The notes: generated by a model from the letters alone, not told the origin. DNA of 64,000 nt from Rhodococcus sp. HNM0569 (GCF_012726205.1 NZ_JAASAE010000008.1:62001-126000), one strand, 5' to 3'. Positions 1 to 9,023 are shown, counted from the stretch's first letter. Made by a program: numbers and translations.

Positions 1-1858
1 CGTCGGCGCGGTAGCCGTCGTAGCGCCACTGGTCGGTGTGCACGTACCAGTACGACGTGCCTGCCATGTGCCGCGGTGGACGGCTCCAGTCGGTGCCCAT
101 CGCGACGGCCGTCCACCCCGTGACGGGACGGCACTTCTCCTGCCCGACGTAGTGCGCCCAGCCGCCGCCGTTGCGGCCCATCGCGCCGGTCAGCATGAGC
201 AGCGCGAGGACTGCCCGGTAGGTCGCGTCGCCGTGGAACCACTGGCAGATGCCCGCACCCATGATGATCATCGACCGGCCGCCCGAGTCGATCGAGTTCT
301 GCGCGAACTCGCGCGCGATGCGGACGACCTGCTCGGCGGACACCCCCGTGATGGGTTCCTGCCACGCAGGCGTGCAGCCGATCGACGCGTCGTCGTAGCC
401 GGTGGGCCAGTCACCCGGCAGGCCCGAGCGCTGCACGCCGTACTGCGCCATCATCAGGTCGAACACCGTGGTGACCCTGCGACCTGCGACCGTGCGTACC
501 GGCACGCCGCGCCGCACCGTGGTGCCGTGCCCGTCGACCGTGTCGAAGGTGGGCAGCTCGACCTCGGTGGGCGCCCCGTCGGGGCCGCTCATCGTGAGTG
601 CGGGAGCGAGATCGCCGAGGTCGAGGTTCCACTTGCCCTCGCCCTCCTCGCCGAACCGGAAGCCGAGCGAGCCGTTCGGCACGGCCGTCGCGCCCGTCGC
701 CGCGTCGAACACGACCGGCTTGAACGCGGCGTTCTCCGATTCGTCACCCAGATCGGCCGCGCTGACGAACTTGCCGGGCACGACGTGCCCGTCGCGCTCC
801 TCGACCTCGATCAGGAACGGCAGATCGGTGTAGCGGCGCACGAAGTCGGCGAAGAACGGCTGCTCGTGGTCGGTGAAGAACTCCTTCAGGATCACGTGCC
901 CCATCGCCATCGCCATCGCACCGTCGGTGCCCGCGGCGCACGGCATCCACTCGTCGGCGAACTTCGTCGAGTCCGCGTAGTCGGGGCTGACGTTGACCAC
1001 TTTCGTTCCCCGATAACGCACCTCGGCCATCCAGTGCGCGTCGGGCGTGCGGGTGACCGGCACGTTCGAACCCCACACCAGCAGGTACGCGGCGTCCCAC
1101 CAGTCGCCCGACTCGGGCACGTCGGTCTGGTCGCCGAAGACCTGCGGCGACGCGACGGGCAGGTCGGCATACCAGTCGTAGAAGGACGTCATCGCGCCGC
1201 CGAGCAACTCGACGAACCGCGACCCCGCCGCGAAAGACACCATCGACATCGCGGGGATCGGGGAGAAGCCGACGAGCCGGTCCGGCCCGTACTCCTTGAT
1301 CGTGTGCACGTGCGCCGCCGCGATCATCTCGGTGGCTTCGTCCCACGAGATCCGCATCAGGCCACCCTTGCCGCGCGCCTGCTGGTAGCGGCGGCGACGC
1401 TCGGGATCTGCCTGGATGTCGGCCCACGCGAGCACGGGATCGCCGGTACGGCGCCGTGCCTCGCGGTACATCTCGACGAGCACGCCGCGCGCGTACGGAT
1501 AGCGCACGCGCGTCGGCGAATACGTGTACCACGAGAATGCCGCACCACGCGGACACCCGCGCGGCTCGTACTCGGGGCGGTCGGGACCCACACTGGGGTA
1601 GTCGGTTTCCTGTGTCTCCCACGTGATGATCCCGTCCTTGACGTAGATCTTCCACGAACAGGATCCGGTGCAGTTGACGCCGTGCGTCGACCGGACGACC
1701 TTGTCGTGGCTCCACCGGTCGCGGTAGAACACGTCGCCCTCGCGTCCGCCGCGACGTTCGACGACTCGGCCGTCGGGCGAGATCGTGCCCGGGGTGAAGA
1801 AGCGCCCGCTGGTGTAGATGAGGTCTTCGAGGGTTCCGCCGGTCTTGTTGTCGGGCAT
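1..1858 (-). CDS. narG: Respiratory nitrate reductase alpha subunit NarG (partial, C-terminus off left edge)
   Basis: Catalytic molybdenum subunit of membrane-bound nitrate reductase NarGHI, which reduces nitrate to nitrite on the cytoplasmic side with electrons from quinol. About 619 N-terminal residues lie in the window, half of the usual ~1,230; narH, narJ and narI are expected beyond the left edge. His59, Cys63, Cys67 and Cys102 give the H-x3-C-x3-C-x34-C set for the FS0 iron-sulfur cluster (motif HGVNCTGSCSW), and SFYDWYADLP near residue 225 is the segment carrying the Mo-ligating Asp in the E. coli enzyme. The ATG at 1858 has AGGAGAG just upstream. It follows narK by 27 bp on the same strand, so nitrate uptake and reduction are probably cotranscribed. 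The family call is secure; the missing half cannot be checked here. Confidence 0.97.
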   Translation of the reverse strand, partial: MPDNKTGGTLEDLIYTSGRFFTPGTISPDGRVVERRGGREGDVFYRDRWSHDKVVRSTHGVNCTGSCSWKIYVKDGIITWETQETDYPSVGPDRPEYEPRGCPRGAAFSWYTYSPTRVRYPYARGVLVEMYREARRRTGDPVLAWADIQADPERRRRYQQARGKGGLMRISWDEATEMIAAAHVHTIKEYGPDRLVGFSPIPAMSMVSFAAGSRFVELLGGAMTSFYDWYADLPVASPQVFGDQTDVPESGDWWDAAYLLVWGSNVPVTRTPDAHWMAEVRYRGTKVVNVSPDYADSTKFADEWMPCAAGTDGAMAMAMGHVILKEFFTDHEQPFFADFVRRYTDLPFLIEVEERDGHVVPGKFVSAADLGDESENAAFKPVVFDAATGATAVPNGSLGFRFGEEGEGKWNLDLGDLAPALTMSGPDGAPTEVELPTFDTVDGHGTTVRRGVPVRTVAGRRVTTVFDLMMAQYGVQRSGLPGDWPTGYDDASIGCTPAWQEPITGVSAEQVVRIAREFAQNSIDSGGRSMIIMGAGICQWFHGDATYRAVLALLMLTGAMGRNGGGWAHYVGQEKCRPVTGWTAVAMGTDWSRPPRHMAGTSYWYVHTDQWRYDGYRAD

Positions 1859-1885
1859 GCACTCTCCTACTTGCTGGCAGATCTC

Positions 1886-3124
1886 CTACGCGCTCACCGG
1901 TGCCTTGGGGCCCGGTGGATCGGGCTTCTCCTTCGCCCCCATCCGGAAGGCGGTGTACAGGAACGCAACCGCCGCGACGATCACGAGCAGCAGCAGACCG
2001 ATCGTGTAGTTGTTGTCGGTCTGGTTGTAGGTCGCGCCCATCACGAGCGGCGGGAAGTAGCCGCCGAGACCGCCCGCGGCCGACACGATGCCCGTCACGC
2101 TGCCCACCTCCGACGCGGGCGAGCGCCGGGACACCCATGCGAACACGCCGCCGGTGCCGACGCCGAGGAACAGGGCGAGCGCGATGAACGTGGCGGCCGA
2201 CCACACGTCCGCGGGTGGTTGCGTGATCGCGATCGCGGCCATGACCGCGGTGCCCGCGAGCGAGAACAGGACGACGTACTTGGGTGCGATGCGGTCGGCG
2301 ATCGTGCCGCCGATCGGGCGGGCGAGAACCGCCGCGAGCGCGAACGCGGCAGTGCGCGTGCCCGCATCGACCTGCGAGAAGTCGTAGATGTTCTTGATGT
2401 ACGTGGGCAGATAGTTGCTGAACGCGACGAACCCGCCGAACACGATCGCGTACAGGATCGAGATCTCCCACGTCACCTTCAGTTTCAGCGCCGACACGAA
2501 CTTCGGCACCACCGGGTCGTGGTTGGGCTCGAACAGCGGCGCGTTCTTCATGAAGAACACACACAGCAGCGCCGTCAGGGCCAGCGCGACGGCGATGACG
2601 ATGTGCGTCGCCAGCAGACCGAACCAGTCGACGAAACGCGGTGTGAAGAACGCCGACAGCGCGGTACCCACCATGCCCATGCCGAACACGCCCGTCGCGA
2701 AACCGCGGCGCGACGCGTCGTACCAGTTGTTGGCGAACGGGATACCCACGGCGAAGATCGTGCCGGCGATGCCGAGGAAGAAGCCGAACACGAGCAGCAG
2801 CACATAGGAGTCGGCCTCGCCCGCGACGCCCACGGCGAGAACCGGCAGGATCGACGCGAGCGAGATAGCGATGAACATCGCACGCCCGCCGTAGCGATCG
2901 GTGAGGGCGCCGACGACGATGCGGCCGATCGACCCGACGAGGATCGGCATCGCCACGAGCGACGACGCCTTCGCACTGCTGAGCGACATCCCCTCGGCGT
3001 ACGACGTGGACAGGGGGCCGATCATGTTCCACGCCCAGAAGTTGATGGCAGACACCCACGTCGCGAGGACGAGGTTGAATGTCTGCTGCCCTGAACTGGC
3101 GGCGATCCGGGTTCCCGACGTCAC
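1886..3124 (-). CDS. narK: Nitrate/nitrite transporter NarK (MFS, NNP family)
   Basis: Polytopic inner-membrane protein of 412 residues, the expected size for a 12-helix major facilitator. The N-terminus (LVLATWVSAINFWAWN, then GPLSTSYAEGM) is typical of actinobacterial NarK, and the run GIPFANNWYDASRRGFATG resembles the conserved family segment between helices 4 and 5. Role by family: nitrate import and/or nitrate-nitrite exchange feeding NarG. The only start codon in this frame before an upstream stop is the GTG at 3124. The 27-bp spacer to narG carries the narG ribosome site. The short upstream gap (3125-3209) holds a 7-bp inverted repeat (GAAATCT/AGATTTC), the only hint of regulation I can see; I find no convincing Fnr or NarL site. 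Confidence 0.93.
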   Translation of the reverse strand: MTSGTRIAASSGQQTFNLVLATWVSAINFWAWNMIGPLSTSYAEGMSLSSAKASSLVAMPILVGSIGRIVVGALTDRYGGRAMFIAISLASILPVLAVGVAGEADSYVLLLVFGFFLGIAGTIFAVGIPFANNWYDASRRGFATGVFGMGMVGTALSAFFTPRFVDWFGLLATHIVIAVALALTALLCVFFMKNAPLFEPNHDPVVPKFVSALKLKVTWEISILYAIVFGGFVAFSNYLPTYIKNIYDFSQVDAGTRTAAFALAAVLARPIGGTIADRIAPKYVVLFSLAGTAVMAAIAITQPPADVWSAATFIALALFLGVGTGGVFAWVSRRSPASEVGSVTGIVSAAGGLGGYFPPLVMGATYNQTDNNYTIGLLLLVIVAAVAFLYTAFRMGAKEKPDPPGPKAPVSA

Positions 3125-3209
3125 CCACTCATGGAACCGCTAACCACGAAATCTCGCGGCGTTTCGCGCGAATCGAAGATTTCCGGGGATGCGGGCTGCT
3201 ATGGCACGT

Positions 3210-4259
3210 TTACGCGGCCACCACTTCTTCCTCCTCGCTGAGCGGCCCGCGAAGTTCGGCGGCCGGTCGGTGCCTGCGCACCAGCACGCGCGTCACGCCG
3301 GCCGCGACGACACCGACGACGAGCCACGCCACGAGCTGCACGACGTCGCCACCGATGCCCGCCGCCGGGAAATACGCGACCGACTTCGCCGCGTCGAGCC
3401 ACGCCGCGCCGTTCCAGAACGACTCGAGGCCCGCGAACAGCCGCGGCTGGAGTTCGGTCTGGAAGATGCCGCCCGACGACGTGAAGTTGAGCATCACGAA
3501 CAGCAACGTGAGAGTCGGTGTCGTCCAACGACCCAGGACCGGGTGCAGCGCGACACCGATAGCGAGGATCGCCGCGACGTACAGCCACGCGAGGCCGAAG
3601 ATGCGCCACACACCGTGGTCGATCACGCCGTACAGCGGTCCCGCGACCAGCACACCGATCGCGGCGACGGCCGCACTCGTCGCGATGCCGAGGACCGCGG
3701 TGACCCACGGCCTGAGCTTCTCGGCGTACACCGCGAGGGCGAGCGCGCTCGAGTAGCCGCCGACGCTGAGCGCGACGAGGAGGAAGAACAGGCCCTGGTT
3801 CGTGGGATCCTCGGCGCCCGTCGGCACGACGTCGACCGTGCGGAAGGGCAGATTCTGATCGAACGCGAGTTGCTGGAACACGCGGCCCGCGATCTGCGCC
3901 GTCGTCTCGGACGACGCGGACGCGACGAGCAGTTCGGCGTGGTCGGCGTCGGCCGAGTAGGCGGCCGCGAGAGTGCGGTCGGCGATCTGTGCGCGGGCGT
4001 CGTCGACGCTGCCGACGGCGTGCACGATCAGCGCGCCGTCCGAGCCGTCGGTGAGGGTCTGCGCGAGTACCTGCGTCTGCGGCCCCTCGCCGACCACCGC
4101 GACCTCGAGGTGCCGGGGCTGCGGGTGGTGGAACGCGCCGAGGTACGCGAGCGCCATGCCCGCGGCGAGGAAGAGCGGCACGAGGATGTGCGAACCGTAA
4201 CTGCGGACGAGGGAGAGCACCCACGGACTGCGGGTTCGGACGGTGTCGTGCTGGGTCAT
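3210..4259 (-). CDS. DUF3533/ABC-2-permease-like membrane protein under MarR control
   Basis: Integral membrane protein of 349 residues with the layout of DUF3533 or YhgE/Pip-type ABC-2-like proteins: one helix near residues 26-46, a hydrophilic, probably extracytoplasmic domain to about residue 155, then five helices to the C-terminus, and a short acidic tail ending EEEEVVAA. Such proteins occur as uncharacterised exporters or secretion-associated factors; no ATPase gene is adjacent, so the substrate and even transport activity are unknown. The frame is open well upstream of the ATG at 4259, but only this start leaves room for the palindromic operator at 4288-4306. It is divergent from the marR gene and probably repressed by that product. 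Confidence 0.8.
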   Translation of the reverse strand: MTQHDTVRTRSPWVLSLVRSYGSHILVPLFLAAGMALAYLGAFHHPQPRHLEVAVVGEGPQTQVLAQTLTDGSDGALIVHAVGSVDDARAQIADRTLAAAYSADADHAELLVASASSETTAQIAGRVFQQLAFDQNLPFRTVDVVPTGAEDPTNQGLFFLLVALSVGGYSSALALAVYAEKLRPWVTAVLGIATSAAVAAIGVLVAGPLYGVIDHGVWRIFGLAWLYVAAILAIGVALHPVLGRWTTPTLTLLFVMLNFTSSGGIFQTELQPRLFAGLESFWNGAAWLDAAKSVAYFPAAGIGGDVVQLVAWLVVGVVAAGVTRVLVRRHRPAAELRGPLSEEEEVVAA

Positions 4260-4287
4260 CGAGCCTCCGGGCGGTGCACGCTGATCT

Positions 4288-4306
4288 ATGTTGCAAACTG
4301 CAACAT
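4288..4306. promoter_or_regulatory. Perfect palindrome, probable MarR operator
   Basis: Two 8-bp arms, ATGTTGCA and TGCAACAT, separated by AAC, form an exact inverted repeat in the 73-bp gap between the divergent membrane-protein gene (start 4259) and marR (start 4333). Size, symmetry and placement match MarR-family operators, which usually lie between the regulator gene and its divergent target. Binding by this MarR is inferred. Confidence 0.75.
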
Positions 4307-4332
4307 ACTCGCCGCGGCGGTATTCTGCGCAA

Positions 4333-4794
4333 ATGGACGGTGAACCTGCTGGTGACGGGCGTGCGACGAGCGAATCACCCGACCACGGCGACGCGATCCG
4401 GGCGGTGCTCAGCGAGCTCGCCGTCGTCAATCGACGTGCCGCCGTCCGCGCCCGCGGTGGCGACGCGACCCTGACGCTCGTCGACCACTCGCTCGTCGAC
4501 CTCGTCACCAAACACCCGGGAGTCACCGCGGCCGACATCGCGCGGCATCTGCACCTCGACCGCTCGACCATCTCGCGCCAGCTCGGCGGGCTGCGCTCGC
4601 GCGGGCTCGTCGAGGCCGTCCACGAGCGCGGCCGCGCGCAGGGCCTGCACGTCACCGACGCAGGCAGGCGTGCGCTCCGGTCGTCGCGGTCGGCGCACGA
4701 GGCCGGCCTGCGCGAGCGCCTCGCCGGCTGGCCGACCGACGACATCGAACTGCTCGCGACGCTGCTGGCGCGGCTCAACTCCGCCTCCTTGTGA
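4333..4794 (+). CDS. MarR family transcriptional regulator
   Basis: Winged-helix DNA-binding protein of 153 residues. The recognition region reads GVTAADIARHLHLDRSTIS followed by a wing with RGRAQGLHVTDAG, the standard MarR order. The ATG at 4333 was preferred over an in-frame start 15 codons upstream because that extension would be encoded by the palindromic operator itself. The divergent arrangement with the DUF3533-like gene suggests local autorepression and control of that gene. The inducing ligand cannot be predicted. The stop codon is followed at once by copy A of the dispersed ~42-bp intergenic element. Confidence 0.9.
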   Translation: MDGEPAGDGRATSESPDHGDAIRAVLSELAVVNRRAAVRARGGDATLTLVDHSLVDLVTKHPGVTAADIARHLHLDRSTISRQLGGLRSRGLVEAVHERGRAQGLHVTDAGRRALRSSRSAHEAGLRERLAGWPTDDIELLATLLARLNSASL

Positions 4795-4850
4795 ACACTC
4801 GACGGGTCTCGTGAGCACTTGACGAGTCCGGGCACGCCCTTTTCACGCAC
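4793..4850 (+). repeat. Dispersed ~42-bp intergenic element, copy A
   Basis: Begins at the marR stop codon. The core 4811-4850 starts GTGAGCACTTGACGAGTCC and ends CACGCAC, matching copies B (7982-8025), C (14761-14802, inverted) and D (45327-45368). A degenerate half copy (GTGAACACTCGACGGGTCTC) precedes the core, giving a partial tandem. All copies lie at or shortly after gene 3' ends. Confidence 0.7.
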
Positions 4851-4941
4851 GGTGGGCCTCGCGAAACCGCGATGCACCGCCCGTCGACGGGGCCATACTG
4901 ACTGTCGTCACCACTCGCACCACCGGTCGAGAGGATCGCCG

Positions 4942-5745
4942 ATGCGCATCGCCCTGTTCATCGCATGCTTCAACGACGTCATGTATCCGACGACCGGCAA
5001 AGCCATGGTGCGGCTGCTACGGCGACTCGGCCACGAGGTGGTGTTCCCGACGTCCCAGACATGCTGCGGCCAGATGCACTTCAACACCGGCTACCAGGAC
5101 GACTGCATCCCCCTCGCCGAACGGTTCTGCGACACCTTCGACGAGTACGACGTCGTGCTCGCCGCATCGGGGTCGTGCGCGTCGATGGTCAAGGAGTACT
5201 ACCCGGCCCTCGCGCAGCGGAAGCACTCGACGGCGCTCGCGAATCGCGTCGACTCGGTGGGCTCGCGGGTCTACGAGCTGTCCGAGCTGCTGATCGACGT
5301 CCTCGACGTCACCGACACCGGCTCGTACTTCCCACACACCGTCACCTACCACCCGACCTGCCACACGCTGCGGATGCTGAAGATCGGCGACCGGCCGATC
5401 CGGTTGCTGCGCAATGTCTCCGAGATCGACCTCGTCGACCTCCCGGATGCCGAGGAATGTTGCGGCTTCGGCGGCACGTTCTCGATCAAGAACGGCGACA
5501 CGTCGTCCGCGATGGGCACCGACAAGATCGCCAACGTCATGGCGACGAAGGCCGAGATCGTCACGGCCGCCGACAATTCGTGCCTCATGCACATGGGCGG
5601 CATCCTGTCGCGGTCGCGGGCCGGGTTGCGGCCGCTGCACTACGCCGAGATCCTCGCGTCCACCGAAGAAGAGCCGTACGACACGGGCGAGCCGATCCCC
5701 ACCGTCGAACGCCCCGTGCAGGAATACGCGAGGGGCACGCGATGA
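4942..5745 (+). CDS. lutA: L-lactate utilisation protein LutA (CCG-domain Fe-S oxidoreductase)
   Basis: Subunit of the LutABC complex, which oxidises L-lactate to pyruvate in many bacteria (B. subtilis LutABC, E. coli YkgEFG). The 267-residue protein has two cysteine-rich CCG domains: the first around TSQTCCGQMHFNTG, the second ending ECCGFGGTFS. These motifs bind iron-sulfur centres in heterodisulfide-reductase-like proteins. The ATG at 4942 lies 8 bases after GAGAGGA. The stop overlaps the lutB start in ATGA, so the pair is translationally coupled. No lactate permease or GntR regulator gene lies next to the operon in this window. Confidence 0.93.
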   Translation: MRIALFIACFNDVMYPTTGKAMVRLLRRLGHEVVFPTSQTCCGQMHFNTGYQDDCIPLAERFCDTFDEYDVVLAASGSCASMVKEYYPALAQRKHSTALANRVDSVGSRVYELSELLIDVLDVTDTGSYFPHTVTYHPTCHTLRMLKIGDRPIRLLRNVSEIDLVDLPDAEECCGFGGTFSIKNGDTSSAMGTDKIANVMATKAEIVTAADNSCLMHMGGILSRSRAGLRPLHYAEILASTEEEPYDTGEPIPTVERPVQEYARGTR

Positions 5746-7313
5746 CCACATTCGCCGAAAAGCCGCGCGCGGGCACCGGCCCCGCCGACCGCGCCGCCGC
5801 CGTCATCCCGCCGCAGCAGCAGTACCTCGGGATGCCGCCGTTCCCGGAAGCCGCACCCGCACAACTACGCAACAGCCAGCAGCGCATCAACCTCGAGCAC
5901 GCGACGCACACGATTCGCGGCAAACGCAACCGGCTCGTCGCCGAGAAAGACGACTGGGACGCCCTGCGCACCGCAGGCGCCGCCGCGAAGAACGAGGTGC
6001 TCCTGCATCTCGACACGTACCTGCAGCAGTTCGAGGATGCTGCGACCGCGGCGGGCGCGACCGTGCATTGGGCCCCCGACGCGCATGCAGCGAACCGCAT
6101 CGTCACCGAGATCGCGATCGAACAGGGCGTCACCGAGGTGGTGAAGGCGAAGTCGATGGCCACCGAGGAGATCGGGCTCGTCGAAGCGCTCGCGGCCGCG
6201 GGCATCGACGCCTACGAAACCGATCTCGCCGAGCTCATCGTCCAGCTGTCCGGCGACATCCCGTCGCACATCGTGGTTCCCGCGATCCACCGCAACCGGT
6301 CGGAGATCCGCGAGATCTTCACCCGCAACATGAAGAACTTCGGCAGACCCGCGCCCGACGACCTCGGCGACGAGCCGCGCGAACTCGCCGACGCGGCACG
6401 CAGGCACCTGCGCGAGAAGTTCCTGAGCGCGAAAATGGCGGTCAGTGGGGCTAATTTCGCTGTCGCCGAGTCGGGCGCGCTGCTGCTCGTCGAATCCGAG
6501 GGCAACGGCCGCATGTGCGTCACGATGCCCGAGACCCTGGTCAGCGTCGTCGGCATCGAGAAGCTCGTGCCGACGTGGCGCGACCTCGAGATCTATCTGC
6601 AACTGCTCGCGCGATCGGCGACGGGTGAGCGCATGAACCCGTACACGTCGGTGTGGAGCGGGGTACACGACGGCGACGGCCCGCAGAACGTCCACATCGT
6701 CCTGCTGGACAACAATCGCACCGACGTTCTCGCCGACGAAGTGGGACGTCAAGCGCTGCGGTGCATCCGGTGCGCCGCGTGCCTCAACGTGTGCCCGGTG
6801 TACGAGCGCGCGGGCGGGCATGCCTACGGCTCCGTCTATCCCGGGCCGATCGGGGCGATACTCACACCGATGCTGCGTGGACTCGGCGACAAGGTCGACC
6901 AGGAACTGCCGTACGCGTCGTCGCTGTGCGGTGCGTGCTACGAGGCGTGCCCGATGGAGATCAACATTCCGCGGGTGCTCGTGCAACTGCGCGCCGACGT
7001 CGTCGACCGCGAACGCACCTTCCCGCCGTCACCCGAACGGGTCGCGATGAAGGCCGCGGCCGCGATGTTCGACTCCCCCGGTCGGCTCGGGCTCGGTGAG
7101 AAGCTGGCAGGCCTGTCGCACAAAGTGATCAGGGGCGAGCGTGGAATCACGAATGTGCCCGGATTCGGCAGCTGGTTCTCGACGCGCGACATCGGCGAGC
7201 CGCCTGCCGAGAGTTTCCGCGGCTGGTGGGAGCGCACCGACGGCGGACGCGACGACCACGACAAGCCGCGCCACGGGCACCGCCCCGGCGAGGTCCCGGG
7301 AGGCGACCACTGA
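5742..7313 (+). CDS. lutB: L-lactate utilisation protein LutB (LUD domain plus two 4Fe-4S motifs)
   Basis: Iron-sulfur subunit of the lactate-oxidising LutABC complex, cytoplasmic. The 523 residues hold an N-terminal LUD (DUF162) domain, seen in VKAKSMATEEIGL and AVAESGALLLVESEGNGR, then a ferredoxin-like module with CIRCAACLNVCPVYE and CGACYEACPMEI, two CxxCxxC-type clusters, and a C-terminal helical extension. It is somewhat longer than B. subtilis LutB (about 475) because of N- and C-terminal extensions, the latter rich in His and charged residues. The start overlaps the lutA stop (ATGA) and the stop overlaps the lutC start (TGATG), marking a tight three-gene unit. Confidence 0.94.
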   Translation: MTTFAEKPRAGTGPADRAAAVIPPQQQYLGMPPFPEAAPAQLRNSQQRINLEHATHTIRGKRNRLVAEKDDWDALRTAGAAAKNEVLLHLDTYLQQFEDAATAAGATVHWAPDAHAANRIVTEIAIEQGVTEVVKAKSMATEEIGLVEALAAAGIDAYETDLAELIVQLSGDIPSHIVVPAIHRNRSEIREIFTRNMKNFGRPAPDDLGDEPRELADAARRHLREKFLSAKMAVSGANFAVAESGALLLVESEGNGRMCVTMPETLVSVVGIEKLVPTWRDLEIYLQLLARSATGERMNPYTSVWSGVHDGDGPQNVHIVLLDNNRTDVLADEVGRQALRCIRCAACLNVCPVYERAGGHAYGSVYPGPIGAILTPMLRGLGDKVDQELPYASSLCGACYEACPMEINIPRVLVQLRADVVDRERTFPPSPERVAMKAAAAMFDSPGRLGLGEKLAGLSHKVIRGERGITNVPGFGSWFSTRDIGEPPAESFRGWWERTDGGRDDHDKPRHGHRPGEVPGGDH

Positions 7314-7966
7314 TGACTGCCGACCAGCCGACCACCGCGCAGTCCGGTCGCGACATCATTCTCGGCCGGGTACGGAAAGCGCTGGCGCAGGCCGATCCCG
7401 CCGAGATCTCGATTCCCCGCGACTACGAGCCGCCGAGCGACGACACCGGGTCGGCCGACGTCCTCGACCTCTTCGCACAGCGCCTCGGCGGCTACGACGC
7501 CGTCGTACGCCGTGTGTCCGGCGACGGCGTCCGGGAAGCGGTGGCGGCGGCGCTGCGCGAACGCGGGGCGCGGCGGGTCGTCGTGCCGCCCGGATTTCCC
7601 GACGATCACCTGCCCGCCGAAGGAGCCGAGTGGGTGCGCGACGAACCGCCGCTGACCGTCGGCGAGCTCGATGCCGTCGACGGCGTCGTCACGACCGCGG
7701 CCGTTGCGGTCGCCGACTCGGGCACTCTCGTCCTCGACGGGTCCTCCGGACAGGGCAGACGTGCGTTGTCGCTCGTGCCCGACTCGATGGTGGTCGTCGT
7801 GACGGCCGATCAGGTGGTGCGCAACCTGCCCGCCGGTATCGCGCGGCTCGACGGCAGGCGCCCGATGACCTTCGTGTCGGGGCCGTCCGCAACAGTCGAC
7901 ATCGAACTCGTGCGCGTGGCCGGTGTTCACGGGCCGCGCAATCTCGACGTCGTGTTGGTGTCGTGA
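7313..7966 (+). CDS. lutC: L-lactate utilisation protein LutC (LUD domain)
   Basis: Third member of the LutABC lactate-oxidation complex; 217 residues made of a single LUD (DUF162/YkgG) domain, recognised by AVAVADSGTLVLDGSSGQGRR and SLVPDSMVVVV. The start codon overlaps the lutB stop by one base. Size and order are as in other LutABC operons. A copy of the dispersed ~42-bp element follows the stop codon by 15 bp and may end transcription here. Alternative naming is lactate utilisation protein C or YkgG; the exact catalytic division among the three subunits is unresolved in the family. Confidence 0.93.
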   Translation: MTADQPTTAQSGRDIILGRVRKALAQADPAEISIPRDYEPPSDDTGSADVLDLFAQRLGGYDAVVRRVSGDGVREAVAAALRERGARRVVVPPGFPDDHLPAEGAEWVRDEPPLTVGELDAVDGVVTTAAVAVADSGTLVLDGSSGQGRRALSLVPDSMVVVVTADQVVRNLPAGIARLDGRRPMTFVSGPSATVDIELVRVAGVHGPRNLDVVLVS

Positions 7967-7981
7967 GCTTGCTCGCGGGCA

Positions 7982-8025
7982 CTGTGAGCACTTCACGAGT
8001 CCCGGCACGCCGAAAACGCGCACAG
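7982..8025. repeat. Dispersed ~42-bp intergenic element, copy B
   Basis: Starts CTGTGAGCACTTCACGAGTC and ends ACGCGCACAG. The outer eight bases on each side (CTGTGAGC and GCGCACAG) are complementary in seven of eight positions, so the element can fold into a hairpin. It lies 15 bp downstream of the lutC stop. Homologous copies are at 4811, 14761 and 45327. Confidence 0.7.
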
Positions 8026-8101
8026 TAGTCCGAGGCAGTGGCGAATCGCACGACGCTGAATACTCACCGTGGTCGTCGCGATTTTGGCATCATCACGAGC
8101 G

Positions 8102-9007
8102 ATGACAAGCCTGCGGTGGGCCGCTCTCGTGCTGACGACGACCTGCGCTGTGCTCATGTCCGCCGCTCTCGTGTCCGGGTGCGCCTCACTCACCGAGAGT
8201 TCGGCCGCGTCCACGCCCGCGCCGGTCGTCCCCGCGAGCACGGTGCGCGTCGCGTACGGTACCGAGCCCGACCAGTTCGGCGACCTCTACCTGCCTGCGA
8301 CGAGTGCACGCGCGATCCCGGTCGTCGTGATGATCCACGGCGGCGGCTGGCACCAGAAGCGCGACCTGACGTACTTTGCGCCGCTCGCACAGTCGCTCGT
8401 CGACCGTGGCGTGGCGGTGTGGAACATCGAGTACCGACGGACGGGCGGGGCGGGTGGATGGCCGATGACGCTTGCCGACGCGAACGACGCCGTCGAGGCG
8501 CTCGCCGGCACCGTGCAAGGTGCGGCGGGCGGACGCCTCGATCTGGCACGTGTGCACCTCGCCGGTCACTCGGCGGGCGGGCAGCTCGCGGCGTACGTCG
8601 CGTCGCGTCACAACCTGCCGACGAGTGCGCCGGGGGCACAACCGAATATCCGCGCCGTGAGCCTGACGACGATGGCAGGCGTTTTCGATCTGTCGCGCGC
8701 ATACTCGGCAGGCGACCGCTTCCTGCCCGCCTTCCTGGGTGCACCCGCCGACGTGCCCGACCGATATGCCGTCGCATCACCGATCCTGCACCTGCCACTC
8801 GGGCTGCGCGTCAACGCATTACACGGTGCACTCGACCTGACGGTGCCTGCCGACCAGAGCACACGATTCGTCGACGCCGCACGGATCGCGGGCGATCCCG
8901 CGTCGGTGCAGATTCTGCCGTTCGCCGGGCACGGCGACTTCGGCAACGCGATGTCGCCGGCATGGTTCGTGGCGCATCAGACGATCCTGGAATCGGTGTT
9001 CGGTTGA
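8102..9007 (+). CDS. Secreted alpha/beta-hydrolase lipoprotein (carboxylesterase-like)
   Basis: Esterase-like exported enzyme of 301 residues. The N-terminus is a lipoprotein signal peptide ending in the lipobox LVSGC (Cys near residue 24), predicting attachment to the outer face of the membrane. The body has the alpha/beta-hydrolase hallmarks: oxyanion motif MIHGGGW, nucleophile motif LAGHSAGGQ, an Asp in HGALDLTVP and a C-terminal His in FAGHGDFG. This matches the BD-FAE/esterase D type of short-chain esterases; the natural substrate is unknown. The ATG at 8102 was chosen because it leaves a standard signal peptide, whereas an in-frame GTG at 8069 would add 11 residues before it. It converges with the HNH gene. 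Confidence 0.85.
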   Translation: MTSLRWAALVLTTTCAVLMSAALVSGCASLTESSAASTPAPVVPASTVRVAYGTEPDQFGDLYLPATSARAIPVVVMIHGGGWHQKRDLTYFAPLAQSLVDRGVAVWNIEYRRTGGAGGWPMTLADANDAVEALAGTVQGAAGGRLDLARVHLAGHSAGGQLAAYVASRHNLPTSAPGAQPNIRAVSLTTMAGVFDLSRAYSAGDRFLPAFLGAPADVPDRYAVASPILHLPLGLRVNALHGALDLTVPADQSTRFVDAARIAGDPASVQILPFAGHGDFGNAMSPAWFVAHQTILESVFG

Positions 9008-9023
9008 CCCCAGGTGCTGCCCC

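Noticed and set aside
38-3128. Very long open frames on the plus strand and in a second minus frame over narG and narK
   Set aside because: They are artefacts of GC-rich codon use; their translations are Arg/His/Ala-rich without motifs, whereas the narG and narK frames carry full family signatures.
4260-4877. N-terminal extension of the DUF3533-like frame up to 4877
   Set aside because: It would run antisense through marR and the operator; only the ATG at 4259 gives a plausible membrane-protein N-terminus.
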